64,000 nucleotides of DNA from Paramagnetospirillum magnetotacticum MS-1 (GTDB lineage Bacteria; Pseudomonadota; Alphaproteobacteria; Rhodospirillales; Magnetospirillaceae). A program made the translations under genes and the position numbers. Shown piece after piece: positions 9,564-22,413 of the stretch. The first letter of the stretch is position 1, and the number at the start of each line of letters is the position of its first letter. The stretch spans positions 35,103 through 99,102 of the forward strand of contig NZ_JXSL01000034.1 of NCBI RefSeq assembly GCF_000829825.1, read 5' to 3'. The notes under the pieces are model-generated. The model saw nothing but the letters and a program-made list of their open reading frames with translations, made no database searches and was not told the origin of the DNA.

Positions 9564-10706
9564 ATGATCAACGACAAGCTTCTTGCCCTTCTCGCCGCGA
9601 CCGGCGCTCTGGCGGCCATCGACCCGGCCTTTGCCGGTTGCGACGTCGTGCCCGCCACCCAGCAGGCCTCCACCGCCGCCAGCACCAACACCGCCGGCCT
9701 GATCGCCAGCCGGGTGACCTCGGTGGTCACCACCAGCACAGGCGGCGGAACAAGGGGCTCGAGCAGCGGCGGCACCAATACGGGGGGCGGAAGCACTACC
9801 ACGGGCAGCGGCGGATCCCTGAACGCAGCCTCCTCTGGCTGCGGAACCACCACCACCACCGATACCGCCACCCTGAGCGAAGATGAGACCATCTCGCGGC
9901 AAGGTGCGGGCGCGGCCCAGGCCAGAGAGCAGAAGATCAACTCTATCTGGGTGGCCAGTTCGGTGACCTGGCTGAAGAAGACCGATCGCAACGGCGATTA
10001 CGGCGGCACCGTCACCAACGGCATCGTCGGCTATGACCGCCGCCTGACCAACGACCTGATCGGCGGCATCGCCGTCGGTTACGAAAAAGTGATGATCAAT
10101 ACCAAATACGTGGCCAATGGCGGCTCGGTAGAGGGCAACACCGTCTCGGTCTCGCCCTATCTGGGTTACAGCATCAATGACTGGCTGGTGATCGACGGCG
10201 TCGCGGGCTTTGCCCGCATTCAGTACCGGTTCAAGTCCAACTCCCAAGAAGTCGGCGAAGCCAACGCCAACCGACTGTTCGGCGCCAGCAACCTGACCGC
10301 CTATCAGCGTTATGACGACACCATCGTCAAGGCGGCCATCGGCTATCTGCGCATCGCCGAGTTCCAGGGCTCCTATACGTCCAACCAGAACACCTTCAAC
10401 CGCGAATCCTTGGCCAATTTCGGACAGGTGCGCGCGACCTTGAGCGCTGGCCACGATCTAAAGACCAGCTATGGCCTGTTCACGCCCAATGTCTTCGCCC
10501 GCTACGAATACGACCTGCCTCACGCTCAGAAGGTCGATCTGGCGGCCGGGTACCGCAGCACCAATGATCCCGACGGCATGACATTCGGCATCGGTCTGGA
10601 TTTCGCCATCGACGACCTGAAGATCAATGTCGGGGCAACCACGGCCCAGTTCCGCGATAATTTCGAGTCCTATGGCCTGGACGCCACTGTCCGTTACGCC
10701 TTCTGA
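9564..10706 (+). CDS. outer membrane beta-barrel protein, autotransporter-like
   Basis: Predicted outer membrane protein of 380 residues. It has a Sec signal peptide (MINDKLLALLAATGALAA, cleavage near AFA-GC) and then a low-complexity stretch of about 50 Gly, Ser and Thr residues (about residues 50-105). A C-terminal domain of alternating aromatic and polar residues (GGIAVGYEKVMINTKY, VSVSPYLGYSINDWLVIDG) ends in aromatic YAF, the usual beta-barrel recognition end. This resembles an autotransporter barrel with almost no passenger. The ATG at 9564 follows CAGGGGGA. It is probably monocistronic: 215 bases upstream and a terminator downstream. The exact function is unknown. Confidence 0.7.
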   Translation: MINDKLLALLAATGALAAIDPAFAGCDVVPATQQASTAASTNTAGLIASRVTSVVTTSTGGGTRGSSSGGTNTGGGSTTTGSGGSLNAASSGCGTTTTTDTATLSEDETISRQGAGAAQAREQKINSIWVASSVTWLKKTDRNGDYGGTVTNGIVGYDRRLTNDLIGGIAVGYEKVMINTKYVANGGSVEGNTVSVSPYLGYSINDWLVIDGVAGFARIQYRFKSNSQEVGEANANRLFGASNLTAYQRYDDTIVKAAIGYLRIAEFQGSYTSNQNTFNRESLANFGQVRATLSAGHDLKTSYGLFTPNVFARYEYDLPHAQKVDLAAGYRSTNDPDGMTFGIGLDFAIDDLKINVGATTAQFRDNFESYGLDATVRYAF

Positions 10707-10710
10707 ATGA

Positions 10711-12864
<2,154 letters not shown>

Positions 12865-12867
12865 ACC

Positions 12868-12896
12868 TTGCCGTTGCCGTCACTCTCCCGTATACG
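12868..12896 (+). promoter_or_regulatory. promoter of the TPR gene, leaderless arrangement
   Basis: TTGCCG and TATACG are separated by exactly 17 bases, and the ATG follows only 7 bases after the -10. Transcription would therefore begin at the start codon. The AAGG next to the ATG is too close to act as a normal ribosome site. Confidence 0.55.
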
Positions 12897-12903
12897 GTGA
12901 AGG

Positions 12904-14487
12904 ATGGCGGACGATCCCAACGACAGAAGGGCGGAACTACAGCGCCGGGCGCGAGACCTCGCGGCCATGCGGGGCGCTGGGACCAAGCCTGCACAGCCCG
13001 AGCCGGAAGCCGAGGTGCACCCTCCCCTGGCCGAGGCCGAAGCCACCGCCACCGCGGCGGCGGTGGGGGCGGAGGCCCGGTCGTCAGGCCTGCTGGATCT
13101 GTTGGTCAGCCTGTTCAAGCCCAAGCCCGCCCAGCCCCAGCGGCCGGTCCCAGTTCCCATCCCCGCCGAGGGCCCGGCCTTCACCATTCTCGTGGCGGCG
13201 CTGTCGGGTGATGCGGATGGTCAGGCGGCCACACAGCTCAATCAGATCCTGAACGCGCGCCCGGCCTTCAAGGTCAAGGCCGTTCCGCGCATCTACCAGT
13301 TGGACCGTCTGGACGACCCGGCCCAGGTGGCGGGCATCTCGCTCAACACCCGGCACGCGGTGGCCGAGGAGGACGCCGACCTGCTGGTCTGGGGCGAATT
13401 CGGCAAGGACGGCTATCGTCTGCGACTGGCCACGGCCAGCAATGACGACGAGCGCGCCGCCTTTTTCGGCACCACCACCCGCATCGAACTGCCCGTGGAA
13501 CTGGGCGAAGGCCCGTCCAACCTGCTTTATGCCGCATGCCTGGCCGCAGTCGAGGTGCCCACCGAGGCGCACCGCAATTCCATCCGCCGACTGATGCCCG
13601 CCGCCGCGGCTCAGTTGGAAAGCCTGGCCGCCAAGCCGCCGGTGCAGATGTCCATGGGCCAGCAGCGGTCCTGCCAGATGGTCTTCGGCCATGTGGCCAC
13701 CATCAACGCCATGGTGGTGCCGCCGGAAGAGACCGATCTGTGGTTCGACAAGGCCATCAACGCCTATCGTCAGGCCCAACGCCGCCTCGCCCGTACCGAT
13801 CCCTCCTGGGAATCCGGGCTGATCCACAAGCATATCGGCGCCGTGCTCTCGGCCAAGGCCGAACGCTCCAAGGAACCCGCGCCTTTGCTGGAAGAGGCCA
13901 TCAAGGAATGGCGTCAGGCGGTGGAATGCCTGCCGCGCGCCCTGATGCCGCAGGAATGGGCCTCGGCCCAGGTGCGGCTTGGCGTGGCGCTGTACCGCCT
14001 GGACCTCAAGACCGGCCAGACCGAATTGCTGCGCGAATCCGTGCAGGCGCTTCAGGCCACCCTTCAGGTCTATTCCCGCACCGAGACGCCCCAACGCTGG
14101 GCCGAGGTGATGCACAACATCGCCCAGGTCCTGGAAGTCTATGGCGACCAGTTGAAAAGCACCGAAGTCCTGAAGCGCTCCATCGACGCCTGCCATTCGG
14201 TGCTGGAGATCAGGACCCGCGAACGCGTCCCCCTGGCCTGGGCCGCCACCCAGAACACCCTGGGCTCGGCCCTGTTCCTGCTGGACCGGCACTCCACCGG
14301 AGCCGGTCATCTGGCCGAGGCGGAAGAGGCCCTGGCCGGGGCGCTGGAAGTATTCCAGACCCACGGCGCCAAGGGACCGGCCAAAGTGGCCGCGAAAAAT
14401 CTCGGCCATGTGCGCAAACTGGCCGAAACCCGCAAAACCCGGCAGGTGGTCGAGCCCCACTGGCTGGACGATCCCGACACCAAGTAG
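12904..14487 (+). CDS. tetratricopeptide-repeat protein of unknown function
   Basis: 527 residues with no signal peptide or membrane segment. Residues 1-85 are charged and Ala/Pro-rich, with a lysine/proline stretch ([17 protein letters not shown]). Residues about 95-210 form an alpha/beta region ([33 protein letters not shown]) that looks like a regulatory fold. The C-terminal half holds long TPR-like repeats with WA-containing units ([50 protein letters not shown]). It probably serves as a scaffold in the cytosol. The start follows a leaderless-type promoter; an alternative ATG is at 12967. lepA follows after 62 bases. I cannot name a function. Confidence 0.75.
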   Translation: MADDPNDRRAELQRRARDLAAMRGAGTKPAQPEPEAEVHPPLAEAEATATAAAVGAEARSSGLLDLLVSLFKPKPAQPQRPVPVPIPAEGPAFTILVAALSGDADGQAATQLNQILNARPAFKVKAVPRIYQLDRLDDPAQVAGISLNTRHAVAEEDADLLVWGEFGKDGYRLRLATASNDDERAAFFGTTTRIELPVELGEGPSNLLYAACLAAVEVPTEAHRNSIRRLMPAAAAQLESLAAKPPVQMSMGQQRSCQMVFGHVATINAMVVPPEETDLWFDKAINAYRQAQRRLARTDPSWESGLIHKHIGAVLSAKAERSKEPAPLLEEAIKEWRQAVECLPRALMPQEWASAQVRLGVALYRLDLKTGQTELLRESVQALQATLQVYSRTETPQRWAEVMHNIAQVLEVYGDQLKSTEVLKRSIDACHSVLEIRTRERVPLAWAATQNTLGSALFLLDRHSTGAGHLAEAEEALAGALEVFQTHGAKGPAKVAAKNLGHVRKLAETRKTRQVVEPHWLDDPDTK

Positions 14488-14488
14488 C

Positions 14489-14517
14489 TTCCCAAAACAG
14501 GCGCCGCGCACTATGGT
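14489..14517 (+). promoter_or_regulatory. possible lepA promoter
   Basis: TTCCCA and TATGGT are spaced by 17 bases in the short gap between the TPR gene and lepA, giving a leader of about 25 bases. Moderate consensus match only. Confidence 0.35.
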
Positions 14518-14549
14518 CCGGCACCCCGACCCCAGTTGATCGCCTTGCC

Positions 14550-16352
<1,803 letters not shown>

Positions 16353-16374
16353 GCGTTTCCAACGGAAAGGTCGA

Positions 16375-16468
16375 TTCACCACGAAGGCACGAAGGAGAGG
16401 GAAGGAACACGAAGAAGGAAGAAATTTCCTCCCTTTCCCTTCCCTTTCCTTCGTGCCTTCGTGGTGAA
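16375..16468. repeat. dispersed-type inverted repeat, 22-bp perfect arms
   Basis: Arms at 16375-16396 and 16447-16468 are perfect reverse complements built on CCACGAAGGCACGAAGG. The 50 bases between are purine-rich and then pyrimidine-rich (GAGGGAAGG, then TCCCTTTCCCTTCCC), extending the pairing. The arm motif resembles intergenic repeats seen in many proteobacterial genomes. It lies 22 bases after lepA and may also act as a terminator. Confidence 0.8.
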
Positions 16469-16500
16469 ACTCATCCTTTCCCCTCGTTCCGTCGTCCGGG

Positions 16501-16529
16501 GTGACGCGCCCCCTCAATGCCACTAGACT
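16501..16529 (+). promoter_or_regulatory. probable promoter of the DUF58 operon
   Basis: GTGACG and TAGACT are separated by 17 bases, 29 bases before the ATG at 16559. An in-frame ATG at 16517 falls inside this promoter, which argues against it as the start. Confidence 0.4.
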
Positions 16530-16558
16530 TGCCACCTTCAATCCCACGGCAGGACCGG

Positions 16559-17452
16559 ATGATCGGCTCGACGGGTTCAGGACGACAGGGGGGTGACGGA
16601 TCGGTCGAACTGCGCGCCGAGGAATTGGCGTCCCGGTTTCCGCCGCTGCTGGTCGAAGCCGAACGCGTGGCGCAAAGCGTCGCTCAGGGCGTGCACGGCC
16701 GCCGCCATGCCGGGTCCGGGGATGCCTTCTGGCAGTACCGCAGGGCTCAGCCCGGCGACGAGGCGGGCTCCATCGACTGGCGCCGCTCGGCCCGCTCCGA
16801 TCATCTCTATGTGCGCGAGACGGAATGGGCGGCGTCCCAGACCGTGTGGCTGTGGCTGGATTCCTCGCCCTCCATGCACTGGCGGTCCGAGACCGGGCTG
16901 CCCACCAAACATTCCCGCGCCCGGCTGCTGATCCTCGCCCTGGCCAGCCTGCTGCTGCGCGGCGGCGAAAGGGTGGCCAGCCTGGCCGGAGGCGCAAGGC
17001 CGGTTTCCGGCAATGGGGCCCTGGCCCGCTTTGCCGAAGCCTTGGAAAGAGCGGGGGATGCCCCGCCCGCCCCGCCGATCCAACTGCCGCGCCATGCCAC
17101 ATTGGTGTTGGCCGGTGATTTCCTTGATCCGCTGCCCGACCTCAAGGCTCGCCTCGAAGGCTTGGCCCGATCAGGGGCCGGAGGGCATCTGATCCAGATT
17201 CTCGATCCCGCCGAGGAAAGCCTGCCCTATTCCGGCCGCCTGCGGTTTCAGGGGCTGGAGGGCGAGGGCGAGATGGAGGCGGGGCGCGCCGAGGATCTGC
17301 GCCCGGATTATGAGCGGCGGCTGGCCGAACAGCGTGACGGTCTGGCCGCCATCACCCGCGCCCTGGGCTGGAGCTTCGCCACCCACCGCACCGACCGCCC
17401 CCCGGCGCCCTGCCTGCTGGCCCTGGCGCAGAAAGTGGGGGGGCTGGCATGA
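16559..17452 (+). CDS. DUF58 domain protein (vWA-like fold)
   Basis: 297-residue cytosolic protein of the DUF58 family, usually encoded beside a MoxR AAA+ ATPase and BatA-like membrane proteins. The family core is clear: GVHGRRHAGSGDAFWQYR, then PGDEAGSIDWRRSARSDHLYVRE, followed by the metal-site-like strand LWLDSSPSMHW (DxSxS type). The ATG at 16559 has AGGA upstream and clears the candidate promoter; the frame also has an ATG at 16517. The stop overlaps an ATG at 17449 (ATGA). No MoxR gene is next to it here. Role unknown; envelope chaperone-type systems are the best comparison. Confidence 0.8.
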   Translation: MIGSTGSGRQGGDGSVELRAEELASRFPPLLVEAERVAQSVAQGVHGRRHAGSGDAFWQYRRAQPGDEAGSIDWRRSARSDHLYVRETEWAASQTVWLWLDSSPSMHWRSETGLPTKHSRARLLILALASLLLRGGERVASLAGGARPVSGNGALARFAEALERAGDAPPAPPIQLPRHATLVLAGDFLDPLPDLKARLEGLARSGAGGHLIQILDPAEESLPYSGRLRFQGLEGEGEMEAGRAEDLRPDYERRLAEQRDGLAAITRALGWSFATHRTDRPPAPCLLALAQKVGGLA

Positions 17453-17592
17453 GCGCCACCTCTCCATTCATCGTCATCCCGGAAGCGCGCAAGCGCTATC
17501 CGGGATCCAGGGGGACTGACTTCCGAGGACGCGACTCCTGGGTCCCGGCTCAAGGCCGGGAAGACGAATCGAGCCATGGGGACACCCCATGA
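17449..17592 (+). CDS. 47-codon repeat-derived micro-ORF between coupled genes
   Basis: An ATG at 17449 overlaps the DUF58 stop (ATGA). The frame stays open for 47 codons through the whole palindromic repeat and ends at a TGA overlapping the ATG of the DUF4159 gene (again ATGA, 17589-17592). The peptide (MSATSPFIVIPEARKRYPGS at its start) is the translation of a dispersed repeat and probably has no function as a protein. It would let ribosomes pass from one gene to the next. The ATG at 17449 may be the ancestral start of the downstream gene, displaced by insertion; this is inference. Confidence 0.35.
   Translation: MSATSPFIVIPEARKRYPGSRGTDFRGRDSWVPAQGREDESSHGDTP
17472..17566. repeat. palindromic repeat inserted within the DUF58 operon
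   Basis: Nested inverted repeat. The outer arms CGTCATCCCGG (17472) and CCGGGAAGACG (to 17566) have one mismatch. The inner arms CCGGGATCCAGG (17500-17511) and CCTGGGTCCCGG (17537-17548) also have one mismatch. Two side hairpins (GCGCGCAAGCGC-type and GGCTCAAGGCC-type) lie between. This style of CCGGGATCCAGG / CCTGGGTCCCGG palindrome is typical of intergenic repeats in alphaproteobacteria. Confidence 0.75.
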
Positions 17593-20282
17593 CCTTCCTG
17601 CCCGGACTCGCTTTCGCCGCCCCCTGGGTCCTGGCGCTGCTGGCCGGGTTGCCGCTGCTTTGGCGGCTGTTGCGGGTGACGCCGCCCCGGCCGCGCAAAC
17701 AGTCTTTTCCCGCCCTCGCCCTGCTGCTGGGCCTGGACACTGCGCGCAGACAGGCCGAGACCGCGCCGTTCTGGCTGCTGCTGTTGCGCCTCGTCCTGGC
17801 CACGCTGCTGATCCTGGCCGCCGCCGGTCCCAATCTGGCCCCGTCTTCTGCCGGGCGGAGCGACGGGCCTTTGCTGGTGATCGTCGATGACGGCTGGGCG
17901 GCGGCCCGCGACTGGGAGGGGCGGCGCGAGCATCTGGATCAAATTCTGGCCGCTGCCGAGGGCGCCGGGAGCCCTGTTCTGCTGCTGGCAACCGCACCAC
18001 CTAAGGATGGCGGCCCCGTCACCCTGGGAAGGCTGACCAGCGCGTCCGAGGCCCGCTCCCTGGCGGCGGGCATGGAGCCAAAACCCTGGCCCACCGACCG
18101 CAAAGCCGCCCTGGCCGCCCTGGATTCCCTGCCCTTCGACCGGGCCGGGCGGGTGGTGTGGATCAGCGATGGTCTGGCCGATCCGGCCGACGGCGCCCTG
18201 TTCCGCCGTCTGCAAGGCCTGGGCGGCGGTCTGGAGGTGGTGACGGGCAAAATCGGCCGACTGCTGCTGCCCCCCGCCGAAGGCGTTTCGGCCGAGCGGC
18301 TGGTTCCGGTGGCCCGCCGCCTGCCCGCCCCCGAGGCCGAATCCGTCGCCATCCGCGCCCTGGATTCCAAGGGCATGGTCCTGGCCCGCGCCGAAGGACG
18401 TTTCGAGCCCAATCGCGCCACCACCGACCTGCCTCTCGATCTTCCCGGCGCCTTGCGCAACCGTCTGGCCCGCCTTGAGATCGAAGGCGAACGTTCGGCA
18501 GGCGCCGTGCTGCTGCTCGACGAGTCCAGCCGCCGCCGCTCGGTGGGTCTGGCGGGCGGCGATCCCTCCTCGGCGCCGCTGCTCGACCGCCTCTATTACG
18601 TGGAGCGGGCACTGTCTCCCCATGCCGAGCTGAGGCGGGGCGAGGTGGCGGACCTGGCCGCCGATCCCTCCCTCGACGTGATCATTCTGGCCGATGTGCC
18701 GCTGGTGCCCGGCGCTGGCGCCCTCAAATTGGCCACCCGCGTGGAGCAGGGCGCGGTTCTGGTGCGCTTCGCAGGCCCCTTGCAGGTCCAGGCCGCCCAG
18801 ACCGATCCGCTGCTGCCCGTACGCCTGCTGGCTGGTGGGCGGACCTTAGGGGGCGTGCTGTCCTGGACCACGCCCATGCGCCTGGCCCCCTTTCCTGAAA
18901 CCTCGCCCTTCCATGGCCTTGCCATCCCCGAGGACGTGGAGATCCACTCTCAGGTTCTGGCCGAACCGGGCCTGGATCTGGGCGCACGCACCTGGGCCTC
19001 CCTTACCGACGGAACGCCCCTGGTCACCGCCGAACGCCGCGGCAAGGGCCTCGTCGTGCTGATCCATACCAGCGCCAATACCGAGTGGGGCAATCTGGCC
19101 CTGTCGGGTCTGTTCGTGGACATGCTGCGCCATCTCGTCGCCCAGTCCCATGGCGGAGCCGGACCGGTGGCGGCAAGCGGGCCTTTGGCGCCTGCCGAAT
19201 TGCTCGACGGGCTGGGGCGTCTGGCCCCCGCCGCGGGCATCGCCGCCCCTCTGGATGGACAAGCCATGGCCGCCACCCGGCCCCAGCCCCGTCATCCGCC
19301 CGGCTTTTACGGCCCCCCCGAGGCGCGGAGCGCCTTCAATCTCGGCCCCGCTCTTCCCCCCGCCAACCGCTTCAGCCCGCCGCAGGGCGCCACCCTGACC
19401 GCGTTGGGCCAGCCCCAACCCGGCCTGGATTTCGCACCATTGCTGCTGCTGGCCGCCCTGGTCCTGGCCCTGACCGACATGGCCGCCACCCTTGCGCTGC
19501 GCGGCCTGTTGTGGCGGGTGGCGGTTGTTGTCCTCGCTCTCGCCCCAGGAGAGCCCGCCCGCGCCGAGTCCTTCGCCTTGCAAGCTGGTCTGGCCACCCG
19601 CCTTGGCTGCGTCACCACCCGCGACGGGGCCATGGACCGCCTGTGTCTGGCAGGCCTGCGCGGGCTTTCGGCGCGCCTTGCCGAGCGCTCCACCGCCGAA
19701 CTCGCCGAGCCCATGCTGGTGGACCCGGAACGCGACCCGGTGGTGTTCTTTCCCCTGCTCTACTGGCGCATCACGCCCAACCAGCCGCCGCCCTCGGAAC
19801 GGGCGGTGGAAAAGCTCAACACCTATATGGCCAAGGGCGGCGTGATCTTGTTCGATACCGCCGATGAGGGCCAAGCGGGGGCCGGCACCAATACCGCCGA
19901 CGTACAGCGCCTGCGGCGTTTGCTGGCGGGGCTGGCCCTGCCCGCGCTGGCGCCCATGGGCCCCGACCATGTGCTGACGCGGGCCTTCTACCTGCTGAAA
20001 AGCGTGCCGGGCCGCTGGGACGGCGCAACTTTGTGGGTGAGCCAGGGAGCGGAAGCGGGCAATGACGGCGTCTCGCCGGTGGTGCTGGGCGGCAATGACT
20101 GGATCGCCGCCTGGGCGGTGGACGAACGCGGGCGGCCCATCCACGCCGTGGTGCCTGGCGGCGAGCGCCAGCGGGAACTGGCCTATCGCTTCGGCATCAA
20201 TCTGGTGATCTATGCCTTCACCGGCAATTACAAGGCCGATCAGGTCCACCTGCCCGCCATCATGGACAGGCTGAAGCGATGA
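17589..20282 (+). CDS. DUF4159 membrane protein with BatA-like N terminus
   Basis: 897-residue inner membrane protein. The N terminus has two membrane helices in the BatA-type arrangement (FAAPWVLALLAGLPLLWRLL and WLLLLRLVLATLLILAAAG). A large domain follows, then a hydrophobic pair near residues 615-660 (FAPLLLLAALVLALTDMAA, LLWRVAVVVLALAPG), and a C-terminal DUF4159 domain from about residue 665 (FFPLLYWRITPNQ, GGVILFDTADEGQAG). The partner genes are DUF58 upstream and another BatA-like protein overlapping downstream, so they probably act as one envelope complex of unknown function. The start at 17589 is the first ATG after the palindromic repeat. Confidence 0.8.
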   Translation: MTFLPGLAFAAPWVLALLAGLPLLWRLLRVTPPRPRKQSFPALALLLGLDTARRQAETAPFWLLLLRLVLATLLILAAAGPNLAPSSAGRSDGPLLVIVDDGWAAARDWEGRREHLDQILAAAEGAGSPVLLLATAPPKDGGPVTLGRLTSASEARSLAAGMEPKPWPTDRKAALAALDSLPFDRAGRVVWISDGLADPADGALFRRLQGLGGGLEVVTGKIGRLLLPPAEGVSAERLVPVARRLPAPEAESVAIRALDSKGMVLARAEGRFEPNRATTDLPLDLPGALRNRLARLEIEGERSAGAVLLLDESSRRRSVGLAGGDPSSAPLLDRLYYVERALSPHAELRRGEVADLAADPSLDVIILADVPLVPGAGALKLATRVEQGAVLVRFAGPLQVQAAQTDPLLPVRLLAGGRTLGGVLSWTTPMRLAPFPETSPFHGLAIPEDVEIHSQVLAEPGLDLGARTWASLTDGTPLVTAERRGKGLVVLIHTSANTEWGNLALSGLFVDMLRHLVAQSHGGAGPVAASGPLAPAELLDGLGRLAPAAGIAAPLDGQAMAATRPQPRHPPGFYGPPEARSAFNLGPALPPANRFSPPQGATLTALGQPQPGLDFAPLLLLAALVLALTDMAATLALRGLLWRVAVVVLALAPGEPARAESFALQAGLATRLGCVTTRDGAMDRLCLAGLRGLSARLAERSTAELAEPMLVDPERDPVVFFPLLYWRITPNQPPPSERAVEKLNTYMAKGGVILFDTADEGQAGAGTNTADVQRLRRLLAGLALPALAPMGPDHVLTRAFYLLKSVPGRWDGATLWVSQGAEAGNDGVSPVVLGGNDWIAAWAVDERGRPIHAVVPGGERQRELAYRFGINLVIYAFTGNYKADQVHLPAIMDRLKR

Positions 20283-22333
20283 GCTACACCTCCATCGCCT
20301 TCGCACCTCTCTTTTCCTGGCCCGTCATTGGCGGGTTTGGAATCGCTGCCCTGCTCCTGGTCGGTATCGGGCTATGGCGCAAGGCCTCGGGCACTTGGCT
20401 ACGCGCCCTGGTTCTGGCCGCGCTGCTGGCGGGGCTGGCCAATCCCCGCCTGCTGGCCGAGAACCGCACCTCCATTGCCGACGTGGCGCTGGTGGTGGTG
20501 GACGAGACCCCGTCCCAGGCCATCGGCGAGCGCCGCGCCCAGACCCAAGCGGCGCTGGACGAACTGACGCGCCGCGCTGCCCTGCTCAAGGGGCTGGAGG
20601 TGCGGATCGAGCATGTGGGCTCCGAACCGGGCTCCGATCGCGGCACGCGGCTCTTCGAGGCGGCCGAGCGCGCCCTGGCCGATGTGCCGCGCCGTCGTCT
20701 GGCCGGAGTGACCATGATCACCGACGGACGTGTCCACGATGTGCCCGCTGATTTGGGGCGTTCGCTGGGCGCGCCCATCCACACCTTGCTGACCGGAGCG
20801 CCCAATGAGCGCGACCGCCGTCTAGTGCCTGGCGCATCGCCCGCCTTCGCCCTGGTGGGCGAGACCGCCACCCTGGCCTTCCGGGTGGAGGATCAGGGAG
20901 GAAAAGGCGAAGCCGTGGTCGCGGTGCGCGTTGACGGCCAGCCCTTTGCCGCCATCACCGTGCCGCTCAACCGCGAGGCCACCCTGGAGGTGCCCATCCG
21001 CCATGCCGGGCCCAATGTGGTGGAGTTGGAGGCCGAGCCGGGACCGGGCGAACTGTCCCTGGTCAACAACCGCACGGCCCTGTCCATCTCAGGCGTGCGC
21101 AACCGCCTCAAGGTTCTGCTGGTCTCGGGCGAGCCCCATGCGGGTGAACGCACCTGGCGCAATCTCTTGAAGTCCGACCCGGCGGTGGATCTGGTCCACT
21201 TCACCATCCTGCGGCCCCCGGACAAGGACGACCAGACCCCCATCCGCGAAATGAGCCTGATCAGCTTTCCGGTGCGCGAACTGTTCGAGGAGAAGCTCTC
21301 CGAGTTCGACCTGATCATCTTCGACCGCTTCCGCCGCAGGGGCGTGCTGGCGCCCGCCTATTACCGCAATCTCGCCCGCTATGTGCAGGGCGGCGGCGCC
21401 CTGCTGGCCGCATTGGGGCCGGAATTCGCCGAAGCCGACGGCATCGCGGCCTCGGCCCTGGCTGATGTGCTGCCCGCCCTTCCCACGGGCAAGCGCCTGG
21501 ACCGGGAATTCCGCCCCCGATTGACCGAGGCCGGACGACGCCATCCGGTGATGAGCGGCTTGGCCGGAACAAGACCCGGCGATGCGCCCTGGGGAAGCTG
21601 GATGCGCCAGATGGAGGTGGGCAAGGCCAGGGGCACCACCTTGCTCTCGGGGATCGACGACCATCCGCTGGTGGTGCTGGACCGGGTGGGAGAAGGCCGT
21701 GTGGCCATGGTGCTGTCCGATACTTTGTGGCTGTGGGCGCGCGGCTGGGAGGGCGGCGGCCCCCATGCCGAGATGACCCGGCGCCTCGCCCACTGGCTGA
21801 TGAAGGAGCCGGACCTGGAGGAGGATGCGCTGACCGCCTCGGTGGAGAACGGAACGCTTTCCATTGTGGCGCGCGGCGCCACGGCTGCCCTCGAGGCTGC
21901 CATCACCGCCCCCGACGGCACCCAGGCATCCCTTTCCCTCGAGCCCGACCAGGACGGCGTGGCAAGGGGCGCCTCCAACGCCGCCCAGACCGGGCTGTGG
22001 CGGGTGAGCCTGCCCGATGGCCGCGTCGCCCTGGCCGCCTCGGGCAGCGCCACGCCGGTGGAACTGGCCGAACTGACCGCCACCCCTGACCGCCTTGCCC
22101 CCGTCGCCAAGGCCACCGGCGGCACCCTGACATGGCTGGCCGAGCATGGAGTGCCGGAATTGCGGCGCGTGGCGCCCGGTTCGGTTACCGGCGGCCCGGG
22201 CTGGATGGGCTTTGCCGAGCGGGGCGATTATGTGGTTGACGGCGTTCGCGAAATCGCTCTTTTGCCCGCGCTTCTTGGGCTTTTTCTCTGCCTGGGCGGG
22301 CTGCTGATCGCGTGGCGAAATGAAACGCGCTGA
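20279..22333 (+). CDS. large membrane protein, glutamine-amidotransferase-like fold
   Basis: 684-residue protein with two N-terminal membrane helices (VIGGFGIAALLLVGIGLW, LRALVLAALLAGLANP), a vWA-like region (DVALVVVDETPSQAIGERR) and a long periplasmic part. A class-I-glutamine-amidotransferase-like stretch (LSEFDLIIFDRFRRRG, YVQGGGALLAALGPEFAE) and one C-terminal helix (LLPALLGLFLCLGGLLIAW) follow. Such proteins accompany DUF58 and DUF4159 genes in alphaproteobacteria. The ATG overlaps the preceding stop (ATGA). It closes the operon. No enzymatic role can be assigned. Confidence 0.75.
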   Translation: MSYTSIAFAPLFSWPVIGGFGIAALLLVGIGLWRKASGTWLRALVLAALLAGLANPRLLAENRTSIADVALVVVDETPSQAIGERRAQTQAALDELTRRAALLKGLEVRIEHVGSEPGSDRGTRLFEAAERALADVPRRRLAGVTMITDGRVHDVPADLGRSLGAPIHTLLTGAPNERDRRLVPGASPAFALVGETATLAFRVEDQGGKGEAVVAVRVDGQPFAAITVPLNREATLEVPIRHAGPNVVELEAEPGPGELSLVNNRTALSISGVRNRLKVLLVSGEPHAGERTWRNLLKSDPAVDLVHFTILRPPDKDDQTPIREMSLISFPVRELFEEKLSEFDLIIFDRFRRRGVLAPAYYRNLARYVQGGGALLAALGPEFAEADGIAASALADVLPALPTGKRLDREFRPRLTEAGRRHPVMSGLAGTRPGDAPWGSWMRQMEVGKARGTTLLSGIDDHPLVVLDRVGEGRVAMVLSDTLWLWARGWEGGGPHAEMTRRLAHWLMKEPDLEEDALTASVENGTLSIVARGATAALEAAITAPDGTQASLSLEPDQDGVARGASNAAQTGLWRVSLPDGRVALAASGSATPVELAELTATPDRLAPVAKATGGTLTWLAEHGVPELRRVAPGSVTGGPGWMGFAERGDYVVDGVREIALLPALLGLFLCLGGLLIAWRNETR

Positions 22334-22413
22334 ACCGTTTTTTTGCCAATCATCGGTAGATTCGATTTGGAATATCGGCCGGACCGATGTAAGGAGTTCT
22401 TACCTATAGGTTA

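Noticed and set aside
13536..14549. N-terminal extension of LepA by over 300 codons
   Set aside because: The extension lies in the wrong frame over the TPR gene, and LepA family length fits the ATG at 14550.
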